Source of the DNA: JASLBX01 sp036374175
Lineage (GTDB): Bacteria > Actinomycetota > Actinomycetes > Jiangellales > Jiangellaceae
Assembly (NCBI GenBank): GCA_036374175.1
Contig: DASUUH010000137.1
Location: 11,583-75,582, forward strand
Reading direction: 5' to 3'
DNA length: 64,000 nt
A program made the position numbers and the translations under genes. Below, one piece after another: positions 25,701 through 34,680 of this stretch. The notes beneath the pieces were generated by a model that saw only the letters and a program-made list of their open reading frames with translations, ran no database searches and was not told the origin of the DNA. How positions within the stretch are numbered: the stretch's first letter is position 1; every line of letters begins with the position of its first letter.

Positions 25701-26939
25701 ATGCGTGGGACACTCGCGGGCGTGTCCAGTACAGCGTCGCTTAGCCCGGCGGACGTCGAGGCGGCCAGGGAGCTGCTGCGTGACGTCGTCCGTCCCACCC
25801 CGCTGGAGATGTCCCGCTGGTTGGCCGCCAAAGTCGGCGGTCCGGCCTATCTGAAATGTGAGCACCTGCAACGCGCCGGGTCGTTCAAGATCCGCGGCGC
25901 CTACGTGCGCATCGCTCGGCTGTCAGCTGAGGAGAGGTCGCGCGGCGTCGTCGCGGCGAGTGCCGGCAACCACGCGCAGGGGGTCGCGCTCGCGGCAAGG
26001 ATGCTGGGGACCGCGGCCACGGTGTTCATGCCGCACGGCGCTCCGATCGTCAAGGAGAAGGCAACTCGCGCCTACGGAGCCGACGTCCGCTTCGCTGGCG
26101 CGACGGTCGACGAAGCCCTCGCTGCGGCCGAGGAGTTCGCCGCGACGACCGCAGCGGTGTTAATCCATCCGTTCGACCACGTAGACGTGGTCGCCGGGCA
26201 GGGCACGGTGGGATTGGAGATCCTCGAGCAGTGCCCTGATGTTCGGACAGTCGTGGTCAGCACGGGAGGCGGCGGGCTGCTGGCCGGGGTGTCGCTGGTG
26301 ATCAAGGCGGCGCGGCCGGACGTCCGGATCGTCGGTGTACAAGCCGAGCATGCCGCCGCGTATCCGCTGTCGCTGCAGGCGGGCCATCCGGTCGCGCTGG
26401 GGAAGATGAGCACCATAGCCGACGGCATCGCCGTGGGCCGGCCGGGAGACGTCCCGTTCGAAATCATCAGGGACCGGGTGGACGAGGTGATCACGGTGTC
26501 CGAGGAATCCATGTCCGGCGCTTTGGTGATGTTGCTCGAGCGAGCCAAGCAGGTGGTCGAGCCGGCCGGCGCGGCGGGTGTGGCCGCCGTCCTCGACCAT
26601 CCCGATCGCTTCGAGCCGCCGGTCGTGGCCGTGCTCTCCGGCGGCAACATCGATCCGCTGCTGCTCCTTCGAGTGATCCGGCACGGCATGGCCGCAGCGG
26701 GGCGTTACCTGTCGTTCCGGGTACGCATCCCTGACCAGCCCGGCGCGCTCGCGCGCCTGCTGGCCGAGCTTGCCGCAGTCGACGCGAACATCCTGGACGT
26801 CGTGCATGAGCGCACCGGCGCTCGCTTGCACATCGACGAGGTCGAGGTCGCGCTGCAAGTCGAAACACGCGGACCGGAGCATTGCGATCGGGTGCTGGCC
26901 AAGCTGCGTACCGCCCACTATCCGGTAACGATTGGCTGA
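25701..26939 (+). CDS. ilvA: Threonine ammonia-lyase
   Basis: This 412-aa PLP enzyme deaminates threonine to 2-oxobutanoate, either as the first step of isoleucine synthesis or in catabolism. The PLP lysine is Lys63 in SFKIRGA; the glycine loop is STGGGGLLAG, and SAGNHAQGVA is present. A single C-terminal ACT domain (about 330-412, FRVRIPDQPGALARLL) suggests allosteric control; it resembles the single-ACT, short form rather than the long biosynthetic form with two ACT-like domains. The ATG at 25701 abuts repeat array B and has no Shine-Dalgarno; a GTG at 25722 is an alternative start. Confidence 0.92.
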   Translation: MRGTLAGVSSTASLSPADVEAARELLRDVVRPTPLEMSRWLAAKVGGPAYLKCEHLQRAGSFKIRGAYVRIARLSAEERSRGVVAASAGNHAQGVALAARMLGTAATVFMPHGAPIVKEKATRAYGADVRFAGATVDEALAAAEEFAATTAAVLIHPFDHVDVVAGQGTVGLEILEQCPDVRTVVVSTGGGGLLAGVSLVIKAARPDVRIVGVQAEHAAAYPLSLQAGHPVALGKMSTIADGIAVGRPGDVPFEIIRDRVDEVITVSEESMSGALVMLLERAKQVVEPAGAAGVAAVLDHPDRFEPPVVAVLSGGNIDPLLLLRVIRHGMAAAGRYLSFRVRIPDQPGALARLLAELAAVDANILDVVHERTGARLHIDEVEVALQVETRGPEHCDRVLAKLRTAHYPVTIG

Positions 26940-26977
26940 CAAACGACCGCCATAGACTAAGAAAGGTAGATCGACTT

Positions 26978-27029
26978 TATAATCTGGCAACACCACCTTG
27001 ACATTATTCACGTCCTGGCGTCTCATAGA
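26978..27029 (+). promoter_or_regulatory. Promoter region of the DUF2089 operon
   Basis: A consensus -10 TATAAT lies at 26978-26983 without a clear -35. A second candidate has a perfect -35 TTGACA (26998-27003) and a -10-like TCATAG (27023-27028, 19-bp spacer), which would give a nearly leaderless transcript for the gene at 27034. The block is AT-rich compared with its surroundings. Confidence 0.45.
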
Positions 27030-27033
27030 GACC

Positions 27034-27834
27034 ATGCCAACGAGACGCGAGATTCTGGAAGACGTGGCCGCCGGGCGGCTCCATCCCACCGAAGCGGCGG
27101 CCCTGCTGGACGAGTCCGACGAGGCCGAACCCGAGAGTGAGCGACCCACCGCGGCCGCCGAAGGCGCGGGCACACCGGCCCCGCCCGCCCTCCCCGCCAT
27201 CGAGCGCATCGAGGTGCGCGCCACCTCGCGGCGGGTCCGCCTGCTCGGCGATCCGTCGGTGCGCGAGTTCGCCGTCGATGGGCCACACCAGGTACGGCGG
27301 GAGGGGTCGACGCTCCACATCACCGGTGACACCCAGCCGATGCCGACTGACGACACGTTCGTCCTGATCACGGGCGGTCGGTTCCGCGAGGTGGCCGATC
27401 GGCTCCAGCGCGGTCTCGGTCAGAACCTGGAGCTCACCGTTCGGGTACGGCCCGACCTCGCCGTCGGCGCCGAGGTGATCGCCGGGTCCCTGCACACCGA
27501 AGGCGTCCGGGGGCTCGACCATGTCCGGGCCACGGCGGCGTCGCTGCGAGTGCAAGATGCGGAGGCTCCGCTGGACCTGCTCGTCCAGGCCGGCTCGGCG
27601 CAGGTGACGACCCGGCAGAACCGGGGCCGGTCGCGGATCCGGTGCGAGTCCGGCTCGCTCACGCTGAAACTGCTGGAGGGGACGGACGCTCGGGTCCGTC
27701 ATGACGTCCAACTCGGCAAGTTCTCCACGCAGCCCGAGCAGCGGACCGATCGGGACCTCGTGATCGGAACTGGCGCGGCGGAGATCGACGTCGAGGTTGT
27801 GATGGGTGCGGTAACGGTGGTGACCCCCTCGTGA
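27034..27834 (+). CDS. Beta-helical DUF4097-like protein with N-terminal SHOCT-like motif
   Basis: This 266-aa soluble protein starts with a short helical motif, REILEDVAAGRLHPTEAAALLDE (stated by positions 5-27), of the SHOCT-like type. A charged linker follows, then a repetitive beta-strand domain (about 60-266) of the DUF4097 kind seen in putative adhesin or stress proteins. No signal peptide or membrane helix is visible. It overlaps the next gene by 4 bp (GTGA), so the two are translationally coupled. The DUF2089 partner ends with the same kind of helical motif. The function is unknown; a regulator-effector pair is inferred only from coupling and shared motif. Confidence 0.7.
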   Translation: MPTRREILEDVAAGRLHPTEAAALLDESDEAEPESERPTAAAEGAGTPAPPALPAIERIEVRATSRRVRLLGDPSVREFAVDGPHQVRREGSTLHITGDTQPMPTDDTFVLITGGRFREVADRLQRGLGQNLELTVRVRPDLAVGAEVIAGSLHTEGVRGLDHVRATAASLRVQDAEAPLDLLVQAGSAQVTTRQNRGRSRIRCESGSLTLKLLEGTDARVRHDVQLGKFSTQPEQRTDRDLVIGTGAAEIDVEVVMGAVTVVTPS

Positions 27835-28241
27835 TCGCACACGCCCATATCCCACCGAGCGACTGCCCGGTGTGCGGGAACCGGCTCAACATCACCCAGC
27901 TCGGATGTCAATCCTGTGGCACCGGCCTTACCGGACTGTTCACAGCGTGCCCGTACTGCTCGCTTGCTGATCAGGATCAGAAAATGCTGCGCAGCTTCCT
28001 GGCCTCACGCGGCAATATGAGAGAGCTCGCCCGCGAGCTGGGCGTGAGTTACCCGACCGCCCGTCAGCGGTTCGCCGAACTGCTGGAGCGGCTCGGTATT
28101 GAACCGGCCCCCGCGGCCGGGGGCACCGACGGGGACAGCGACGGATGGGAGGGCACGGGGGACCGCGAGGACATACTGCGCCGGCTTGCTGCCGGCGAGC
28201 TGGACCTGGACGAGGCCGAGGCATTGCTGCGTCAACGGTGA
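27831..28241 (+). CDS. DUF2089 domain protein, putative zinc-ribbon DNA-binding protein
   Basis: This 136-aa protein has two or three CxxC knuckles (CPVCG, CQSCG, CPYC) in the first 45 residues. A helix-turn-helix-like segment follows (GNMRELARELGVSYPTARQR), which is the DUF2089 signature. Its C-terminus (113-136) repeats the motif found at the N-terminus of the preceding gene. DUF2089 proteins are presumed transcription regulators. The GTG start lies inside the stop of the upstream gene. Confidence 0.8.
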   Translation: MIAHAHIPPSDCPVCGNRLNITQLGCQSCGTGLTGLFTACPYCSLADQDQKMLRSFLASRGNMRELARELGVSYPTARQRFAELLERLGIEPAPAAGGTDGDSDGWEGTGDREDILRRLAAGELDLDEAEALLRQR

Positions 28242-28272
28242 CCGGCGGCTTGTCTGCCCTCGGAAAAACGAC

Positions 28273-28301
28273 TTGAGGCTGACGCTGGGTCAACCTCTAC
28301 G
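28273..28301 (+). promoter_or_regulatory. Possible promoter of the DrrAB-type operon
   Basis: TTGAGG (28273-28278) and TCTACG (28296-28301) are separated by 17 bp and lie 40 bp upstream of the ABC ATPase start. The match to consensus is partial. Confidence 0.35.
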
Positions 28302-28340
28302 CTTCCGGACGCTACTGATTCATTCGATTGGGGATCCATC

Positions 28341-29318
28341 GTGAATGCCATCATTGCCGAAGGCCTGGTCAAGACCTTCGGAACCGGCGACAAGGCGGTA
28401 CATGCGGTCGCGGGCATCGACCTCGAGGTGCCCAAAGGTCAGGTCGTCGGACTGTTGGGTCCGAACGGGGCCGGCAAGACCACGACCGTCCGCATGCTGA
28501 CGACGTTGCTTCGGCCCGACGCCGGCCGGGCTGTCGTAGCGGGGCACGACGTCATCGCGGAGCCGCAGGCCGTGCGGGCCAGCATCGGTCTGTCCGGCCA
28601 GTTCGCCGCCATCGACGAGAACTTGACTGGTCGTGAGAACCTGTGGCTGTTCGGCCGGCTTTACCAGCTGTCCAGCGAGCAGGCGCGCAAACGGGCCGAC
28701 GAGTTGCTCGAGCAGTTCGCTTTGACAGACGCAGCCGACCGGCCGGCCAAGACCTACTCCGGCGGCATGCGGCGCCGGCTCGACCTCGCCGGCAGCCTGA
28801 TCGTCCACCCTGAGGTGCTGTTCCTGGACGAACCGACCACCGGGCTGGACCCGAGCAGCCGGCTCGACCTCTGGGACGTCATCAGGGACCGCGTGCGGGA
28901 AGGTTCGACGATCCTGCTCACGACGCAGTATCTGGAAGAGGCCGACGCCCTGGCCGACCGGATCGTGGTAATCGACAAGGGCAAGATCATCGCTGCGGGC
29001 ACGGCCGACGAGCTCAAGGCTCGGGTGGGCGGCGACCGGATAGAGATCATTGTGCACCAGGCAGCGTCGCTGTCCGAGGCGGCGGCGATCTTGCACAGAG
29101 GTAGTGACGGCCAGGCCGTTGTCGACGAGCACATGCGCAAGATCACCGTCCCGTCGACCAGCGGCTCGAAGGGCCTCGTGCTCGTCATCCGCGACCTGGA
29201 CGAAGCCGGCATCGACATCGACGACATTGCGCTGCGGCGGCCATCGCTCGACGACGTATTCCTCAAGTTGACCGGCCACCGTGCCGAAGAAACGCAAGAA
29301 CTGGAGGGGGCCAAGTGA
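28341..29318 (+). CDS. ABC transporter ATP-binding protein, DrrA/daunorubicin-resistance type
   Basis: This 325-aa ATPase powers export with the membrane partner encoded next. Walker A is GPNGAGKT, the signature is YSGGMRRRLDLAGSL, Walker B is VLFLDEPTTGLDP, and the H-loop position is occupied by TTQYLEEADALA, in which Gln stands in place of the usual His, as in DrrA-type proteins. A C-terminal DrrA-type extension (about 225-325) follows. The overlap with the permease gene (GTGA) implies coupling. The substrate is unknown; lipids or amphipathic drugs are common for the family. Confidence 0.92.
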   Translation: MNAIIAEGLVKTFGTGDKAVHAVAGIDLEVPKGQVVGLLGPNGAGKTTTVRMLTTLLRPDAGRAVVAGHDVIAEPQAVRASIGLSGQFAAIDENLTGRENLWLFGRLYQLSSEQARKRADELLEQFALTDAADRPAKTYSGGMRRRLDLAGSLIVHPEVLFLDEPTTGLDPSSRLDLWDVIRDRVREGSTILLTTQYLEEADALADRIVVIDKGKIIAAGTADELKARVGGDRIEIIVHQAASLSEAAAILHRGSDGQAVVDEHMRKITVPSTSGSKGLVLVIRDLDEAGIDIDDIALRRPSLDDVFLKLTGHRAEETQELEGAK

Positions 29319-30172
29319 CCACCACCGAGCTGACCCGTGCGGGCACCGGCTCCGTATCGAGCGGGGGTTTGGGCCAGGCGTTCCGCGACACGATGTCAAT
29401 CGCGTGGCGCAACATCCGCGGCGGCCTGCGGGTGCCCGACACGCAGGTCTACATGTTCATTCAGCCGATCATGTTCGTGCTGCTGTTCGCGTACGTGTTC
29501 GGTGGGGCGATCCAGGTGCCGGGCTTCGAGGCTGATCCGCTCGCGTACCGAAAGATCCTCATGGCCGGGATCTTCGTGCAGACCATGGCCTTCGCGGTGG
29601 CGCCGGCCAGCGTCGGGCTCTCCGACGACATGCACAAGGGACTGATCGACAGGTTCCGTTCGCTGCCGATGGCGCGATCCGCGGTGATCGCCGGCCGGGT
29701 GGTCTCAGACCTGGCGAATCAGTTCGTCGTGCTGATCATCATGATGGTGTGCGGTCTGATCGTCGGCTGGCGGGTCGAGAACGGTGCGCTCGGCTTCATC
29801 GGCGCGGTGGCACTGCTGCTGTTCTTCGCGTTCGCGATGCTGTGGGTCGGCGCGTTCATCGGGCTGTCCGTGGGCAATCCGCAGGTGGCCGCCTCGGCCG
29901 GACTCATCTGGCTGTTCCCGGTGATCTTCTTGTCGAACGCGTTCGTGCCGCCGCAGACCATGCCGGCGGTGGTCCGCACCATCGCCGAGTGGAATCCGGT
30001 CAGCGCGATCGTGGCGGCCTGCCGTGACCTTTTCGGCAACCCCAACCCGGTGGCCTCGGACGCCTGGCCGATGCAGAACCCGGTCGCGGCTGCGGTCCTC
30101 TGGTGCGTGCTGATCACAGTGATCTTCGCGCCGCTGGCGATCAACAAGTACAAGAAAGCCGCCACCAAGTAA
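29315..30172 (+). CDS. ABC-2 type transporter permease, DrrB type
   Basis: This 285-aa membrane protein has six predicted helices and the ABC-2 (DrrB) signature region around GLIDRFRSLPMARSAV, the cytoplasmic coupling element, and NAFVPPQTMP before the last helices. The N-terminus is cytoplasmic and polar for about 45 residues. It would form the channel for the DrrA-type ATPase whose stop codon overlaps its GTG start. There is no adjacent biosynthetic or regulatory gene to suggest a substrate. Confidence 0.9.
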   Translation: MTTTELTRAGTGSVSSGGLGQAFRDTMSIAWRNIRGGLRVPDTQVYMFIQPIMFVLLFAYVFGGAIQVPGFEADPLAYRKILMAGIFVQTMAFAVAPASVGLSDDMHKGLIDRFRSLPMARSAVIAGRVVSDLANQFVVLIIMMVCGLIVGWRVENGALGFIGAVALLLFFAFAMLWVGAFIGLSVGNPQVAASAGLIWLFPVIFLSNAFVPPQTMPAVVRTIAEWNPVSAIVAACRDLFGNPNPVASDAWPMQNPVAAAVLWCVLITVIFAPLAINKYKKAATK

Positions 30173-30212
30173 CCCGCACCGCTAGGGTTGGTAGGGCGCT
30201 AGGAGCGGGTGA

Positions 30213-30710
30213 TCAGGCGCCGTATGGCTTGGTGCTGATGATCTCCACCTTGAGCGTTGCCCCAGTCGGCGTCTCGTACGACACGGTGTCGCCGATCCGC
30301 TTGCCGTTGATGGCCTGACCCAGTGGCGACTGCGGCGAGTAGACCTCCATGTCGACCGACTCGTCGAGGGCCAGCAACTCCCGAGAGCCGAGGAGGAACC
30401 TCTCGGTCTCGTCGTCGCCGGCGAACCGGATCTCGACGGTCATCCCGGGCTCGACGACGCCGTCGTCCGGCGGAGCCTCGCCGACCTTGGCGCGGTGCAG
30501 CAACGCCTGCAGTTGCCGGATACGGGCCTCCTGATGGCCCTGCTGCTCTTTCGCCGCGTGGTAGCCGCCGTTCTCGGACAGGTCTCCTTCGGACCGTGCC
30601 GCCTCGATCCGCTTGGCGATCTCTGTGCGAGCCGGTCCCGTCAGATGGTCCAGCTCAGCGCGCAGGCGGTCGTACGCCTCTTGGGTCAGCCAGGCGACGT
30701 TCTCGGTCAC
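30213..30710 (-). CDS. greA: Transcription elongation factor GreA
   Basis: This 165-aa protein rescues backtracked RNA polymerase by stimulating transcript cleavage. The N-terminal coiled coil (about 5-75) carries the acidic tip SEGDLSENGGYHAAKEQQ, and the C-terminal FKBP-like domain carries SPLGQAINGKRIGDTVSYETP. The GTG at 30710 is chosen because AAGGGAG precedes it and the WLTQEAYDRL start is family-typical. It is convergent with drrB-type gene and is followed in the same conserved block by DUF4307 and mca, as in mycobacteria (Rv1080c-Rv1082). Confidence 0.95.
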   Translation of the reverse strand: MTENVAWLTQEAYDRLRAELDHLTGPARTEIAKRIEAARSEGDLSENGGYHAAKEQQGHQEARIRQLQALLHRAKVGEAPPDDGVVEPGMTVEIRFAGDDETERFLLGSRELLALDESVDMEVYSPQSPLGQAINGKRIGDTVSYETPTGATLKVEIISTKPYGA

Positions 30711-30844
30711 GGCATCTGCTCCCTTGGCTTGTCGTATTCCAGGACGCACCCGGAGGTGCGCTCATCCACCGGACTCACGCCCGGGTCGGTGCATGGGTGA
30801 AACAATTAGGCTAGCAAGAAGCACGCCGAAGGCATAACGGCAGG

Positions 30845-31231
30845 TCAGCCACCGGGCCGGGGCTTGCAGCCGGTCACGGACACCGCGACCGCGTCGCCCT
30901 GAAGCGGAATGGAAACGTCCACGACGCTCCGGCGCTCAGGGCTTGCCGGAACGATCAATTCCGTCTGCCCGACGATGATCTGCCGTAGATCGACGGCCAC
31001 CACGTCACATGCCACTACGGTGTCTGGGCGGCGAACCACTTCAATCGTGGCTGCCATCGTGCCGTCAGTCGGTTCGCTCCATGACAGCGCCTCTGCGTGT
31101 ATCTGCGCATCCGAGGCACGGGAGATGAAGATGATGACAGCGACCACGACGAGCAAGCCGATACCTGCCGCGACGACTATCAGCGACCGGCTCGGCGCGC
31201 GGTCGCCGTACCGGTCGGCGGGGCGGCTCAT
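30845..31231 (-). CDS. DUF4307 membrane protein
   Basis: This 128-aa protein has a short basic N-terminus containing PADRYG, one transmembrane helix (about 17-38) and an extracytoplasmic beta-rich domain with two cysteines that could pair. DUF4307 proteins are restricted to actinobacteria and typically lie divergent from mca, as here (Rv1081c in M. tuberculosis). The function is unknown. The ATG at 31231 is used; a GTG at 31243 with GGAG just upstream would add four residues and is equally possible. Confidence 0.8.
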   Translation of the reverse strand: MSRPADRYGDRAPSRSLIVVAAGIGLLVVVAVIIFISRASDAQIHAEALSWSEPTDGTMAATIEVVRRPDTVVACDVVAVDLRQIIVGQTELIVPASPERRSVVDVSIPLQGDAVAVSVTGCKPRPGG

Positions 31232-31317
31232 CGGCGGGGTCACGACTCTCCGAATCAGCGGACGGCAAGGTGCTGGCACCATTGTCGCGTATGCCGAGAC
31301 CAGCAGAGAGGTAGCCC

Positions 31318-32184
31318 GTGCCTGACCAGCAACTCCGGTTGATGCACGTTCACGCGCACCCCGACGACGAGTCCAGCAAGGGCGCCGCCTCGACGGCCAG
31401 ATACGTGGCCGAAGGCGTCGACGTCCTCGTGGTGACGTGTACGGGTGGTGAGCGCGGTTCGGTCCTAAATCCCAAGATGGACCGGCCCGACGTGTGGGAG
31501 AGGATCGCGGAGATCCGCCGGGCCGAGATGGACGCCGCGCGAGAAATCCTCGGCGTCCGCCAGCAGTGGCTCGGATTCGTCGACTCGGGACTGCCAGAGG
31601 GCGACCCGCCACCGCCGCTGCCGGACGGCTGCTTCGCGACCGTTCCGGTGGAGAAGGGGGCTGCACCGCTGGTCGCGGCGATCAGGGAGTTCCGGCCGCA
31701 CGTGGTGACGACGTACGACGAGCGTGGCGGTTACCCGCACCCGGACCACATCATGTGCCACAAGATCACAATGGCGGCCTTCGACGCGGCAGCCGATCCC
31801 GACGCCTACGCGGATTCGGGCCCGCCGTGGCAGCCGGGCAAGCTCTACTACCACCACGCATTCCACCGGGCTCGCATCCAAGCCCTGCACGACGAGATGG
31901 TCCGGCGTGGGCTCGACTCCCCGTATACCGAGCGCCTGGCGGATTGGAAAACCGACCCGGATTGGGACGCGCGCATCACCACGCGCGTGCCGTGTGCCGA
32001 CTACTTTCCGGTCCGCGACCGTGCGCTGCTGGCCCACGCCACGCAGATCGATCCGGATGGCCCCTGGTTCGCTGTCCCGCTCGAGGTGCAGCGAGCGATC
32101 TGGCCGACCGAGGACTACGAGCTGGTGCGTTCGAACGTCGACTCGTCAGTGCCCGAAGACGACCTGTTCGCCGGGCTGCGGTAA
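31318..32184 (+). CDS. mca: Mycothiol S-conjugate amidase
   Basis: This 288-aa zinc hydrolase cleaves mycothiol S-conjugates, releasing a mercapturic acid for export and GlcN-inositol for mycothiol resynthesis. The zinc site is AHPDDES near residues 12-18 together with HPDH at about 140-143. The family-specific YYHHAFHRARI segment separates Mca from the deacetylase MshB. The GTG at 31318 follows GAGAGG. Its presence implies that the organism makes mycothiol. The neighbouring order greA-DUF4307-mca-small protein-DUF255 is conserved in mycobacteria. Confidence 0.94.
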   Translation: MPDQQLRLMHVHAHPDDESSKGAASTARYVAEGVDVLVVTCTGGERGSVLNPKMDRPDVWERIAEIRRAEMDAAREILGVRQQWLGFVDSGLPEGDPPPPLPDGCFATVPVEKGAAPLVAAIREFRPHVVTTYDERGGYPHPDHIMCHKITMAAFDAAADPDAYADSGPPWQPGKLYYHHAFHRARIQALHDEMVRRGLDSPYTERLADWKTDPDWDARITTRVPCADYFPVRDRALLAHATQIDPDGPWFAVPLEVQRAIWPTEDYELVRSNVDSSVPEDDLFAGLR

Positions 32185-32185
32185 C

Positions 32186-34225
32186 TCAGCGGCCGGACAA
32201 CGCTACGGTCAGCTCGGCAGGGTCGCTGGTCGGCCGCTCGCAAACGAAGCCGCGGCAGACGTACGCTGCCGGCGCACCGCTGAGCAGGGGGCGGTCGCGG
32301 AGTAGTGGCACCGTCCGGGACCCGGAATGGGCTGGGTCGCCAGCGATGATGGCCGCGCCAGGAGAGGTGCTGCGCAGCGCCGCTGCCCGCAACTCTGCCG
32401 TTCGCGGATCATCAGCCGAGCCGATGATCGCAACTTCGGCCGGACCGGCGACGAGCGCTTCGGCCACGGCCAGTCCCCAGCCGGCGAAGCGCGGCGCCTG
32501 AGCGCCAAGTGCGTCGTACACATTGAGCGCATTCTCCGCGGCCTGGCGGTGCCGGACCGAGCCGGTCAGCGCGGCGAAGCTCAGCAACGCCCCCGCAGCG
32601 GCCGACCACCCAGAAGGTGTGGCGTTGTCGGTGGGATCCTGTGGACGGCGGATGCCGGCGAGCCGGATGTCGGTCGCGTCGTCGGCAGTGTCGAAGAACC
32701 CGCCTGCCGGATCGGTATACCGGCTGATCACGACATCGAGCACCTGCTCGGCGAACGAGAGCCAGACCGGCTCATTCGTCGCGGTGACCAGCGCCAGGAA
32801 CGCTTCGGCAGCATTCGCGTGATCCTCCAGGAGGCCGGCATGCGGGCCCGCGCTGCCGGCTCGAGACACCCGGAGCATCCGGCCGTGGTCGTCGAGGTGC
32901 AAGTGGACGAGCAGGTCGGCGCAGGCGACGGCGGCCTCGATCCACGCCGGCTCGCCCAACAGGGAACCGGCGTCGGCAAGTGCAGCGATCGCCAGCCCAT
33001 TCCACGAGGCGACCACCTTGTCGTCGCGGGCGGGCTGCGGCCTGGTGAGCCGGGCCCGGAACAAGCGCTCACGAACGTCGGTCCAGCGGTCACGGTCGTC
33101 GGGATCGGTCCGGAGCTGGAGAGTCGATGTCCCGTGCTCGAAGGTCCCGGCTTCGCTTACGTCCAACAGCTCGGCAGCCCACGCGCCGTCGTCGGGGCCG
33201 AGCACAGCGCGCAACTGCCCGGGCGTCCAGACGTACGTCGCACCTTCAACGGAGTGGCCGTCCACGACGGTGTCGGCGTCGAGCGCGCTGGCGAACCCGC
33301 CTTCGGGAGTGCGGAGGTCACGGAGGAGGAACTCGGCGGTTTCCCGGGTGATTCGCGCGGCGACGGGAGATCCGGTCGTCCGCCACAGGTGTGCGTAGCC
33401 GCGGAGCAGTAGAGCGTTGTCGTACAGCATCTTCTCGAAGTGCGGGACGATCCACTCCCGATCGACGCTGTAGCGAGCGAAACCGCCGGCCAGCTGGTCG
33501 TACATGCCCCCGCGGGCCATCCGTTCGCAGGTGAACTCGACGATGCGCAGGCTCTCGGCGTCCCCCGTTCGGGCGTGGTGGCGCAAGAGGAACTCCAGCA
33601 CCATCGACGGGGGAAACTTCGGTGCTGTGCCGAATCCGCCGTGCTGCTGATCGAACTCGCTGGCCAGCCGCCGCGCCGCCTCGTCGAGCCGCTCAGCCGT
33701 CGGCGGGGCCGCACCGGGCATGGCAGGGCGGCGCCCCAGTTGGGTTGCGATGGCAGAAGCAGCCTGGTCGACCTCGCCGCGACGCTCCTGCCACGTGCCC
33801 CATACCGCCTCGAGCAGCTGACGGAACGACGGCATTCCGTGCCGCGGCTCGGGAGGGAAATACGTGCCTGCGTAGAACGGCTGCCCCTCCGGCGTGAGGA
33901 AGGCCGTCATCGGCCAGCCCCCGTGACCGGTCATCGCCTGCACTGCCGCCATGTAGACCGCATCGACGTCCGGGCGTTCTTCGCGGTCGACCTTGATGGC
34001 GACGAAGCGCTCGTTGAGGTACTCCGCTATCGCGGCGTCCTCGAATGATTCGTGAGCCATCACATGGCACCAGTGGCAGGCGGCGTAACCCACGGACAGC
34101 AGCACTGGCACATCCCGCTGGCGAGCCGCTTTGAAGGCGTTGTCGCCCCATGGCCACCAGTCCACGGGGTTGTCAGCGTGCTGGAGCAGGTAGGGACTAG
34201 TCGAGTCGGCTAGCCGGTTCGCCAT
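32186..34225 (-). CDS. DUF255 thioredoxin-fold protein (YyaL/SSP411 family)
   Basis: This 679-aa cytosolic protein has an N-terminal thioredoxin-like domain (about 1-160) with the CHWCHVM redox motif and HESFED. An (alpha/alpha)6-barrel region similar to N-acylglucosamine epimerases/glycosidases follows (about 190-600). It is a DUF255 protein; the function is not established, though redox or sugar-related roles have been proposed. The stop is one base from the convergent mca stop. It corresponds to Rv1084 in the conserved neighbourhood. Confidence 0.9.
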   Translation of the reverse strand: MANRLADSTSPYLLQHADNPVDWWPWGDNAFKAARQRDVPVLLSVGYAACHWCHVMAHESFEDAAIAEYLNERFVAIKVDREERPDVDAVYMAAVQAMTGHGGWPMTAFLTPEGQPFYAGTYFPPEPRHGMPSFRQLLEAVWGTWQERRGEVDQAASAIATQLGRRPAMPGAAPPTAERLDEAARRLASEFDQQHGGFGTAPKFPPSMVLEFLLRHHARTGDAESLRIVEFTCERMARGGMYDQLAGGFARYSVDREWIVPHFEKMLYDNALLLRGYAHLWRTTGSPVAARITRETAEFLLRDLRTPEGGFASALDADTVVDGHSVEGATYVWTPGQLRAVLGPDDGAWAAELLDVSEAGTFEHGTSTLQLRTDPDDRDRWTDVRERLFRARLTRPQPARDDKVVASWNGLAIAALADAGSLLGEPAWIEAAVACADLLVHLHLDDHGRMLRVSRAGSAGPHAGLLEDHANAAEAFLALVTATNEPVWLSFAEQVLDVVISRYTDPAGGFFDTADDATDIRLAGIRRPQDPTDNATPSGWSAAAGALLSFAALTGSVRHRQAAENALNVYDALGAQAPRFAGWGLAVAEALVAGPAEVAIIGSADDPRTAELRAAALRSTSPGAAIIAGDPAHSGSRTVPLLRDRPLLSGAPAAYVCRGFVCERPTSDPAELTVALSGR

Positions 34226-34367
34226 CGGCGGTCCTCCACATCTCCCACTGATTCAGCCTACGTGGAGGACCTTCGTCCCTGGTGGAACCGTGGGAGTGCT
34301 GTCACCGTCTGGTCACCATCCGAGAATGCCGCAAGTCATGCGGCCGGTAATGGCTGCGGCCCGCGGA

Positions 34368-34616
34368 TCAGCGTCCAGACACCCCTCGACCAGGCGTGTC
34401 CGGGCCGTCCGGGGGAGTCTGGCGCCCACGCATCCGTTCGGCGTCGGTCTGGCCCTCAGCGTCGAAGTCGATGCGCTTGAGCTGCTTGCGCATGCTCCGG
34501 TAGAGGAACACAACCGCCAGGATCAGGAAGACGAAGACCAGAAAGCCGGCTACGCCAGGGCCGATGCCACCGGAACCGTCAGTTGTGGACGCGAGGACGT
34601 CAATCACGTCACCCAT
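34368..34616 (-). CDS. Small single-helix membrane protein beside mca
   Basis: This 82-aa protein has one transmembrane helix (about 20-42), preceded by a short acidic/glycine-rich N-terminus and followed by a basic, then polar, proline-rich tail (KQLKRIDFDAEGQTDAERMRGR). It corresponds in position and design to Rv1083 of M. tuberculosis. The ATG at 34616 is preferred to the upstream 34712 start because the longer version would read through the divergent promoter. Function unknown. Confidence 0.7.
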   Translation of the reverse strand: MGDVIDVLASTTDGSGGIGPGVAGFLVFVFLILAVVFLYRSMRKQLKRIDFDAEGQTDAERMRGRQTPPDGPDTPGRGVSGR

Positions 34617-34654
34617 CGTGGCACGGGCCAATGGCGCCGGTGTGGGGGGTGCAG

Positions 34655-34680
34655 ATGTAAGTATGTAATCATCGTTACAT
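34655..34680. promoter_or_regulatory. Repeated ATGTAA half-sites over the start of the RHH-like gene
   Basis: Two direct ATGTAA sites (34655-34660 and 34663-34668) and one inverted TTACAT (34675-34680) form an inverted repeat with a 6-bp spacer, overlapping the ATG at 34679. The site lies in the short gap between two divergent genes, so it may control both. Confidence 0.5.
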
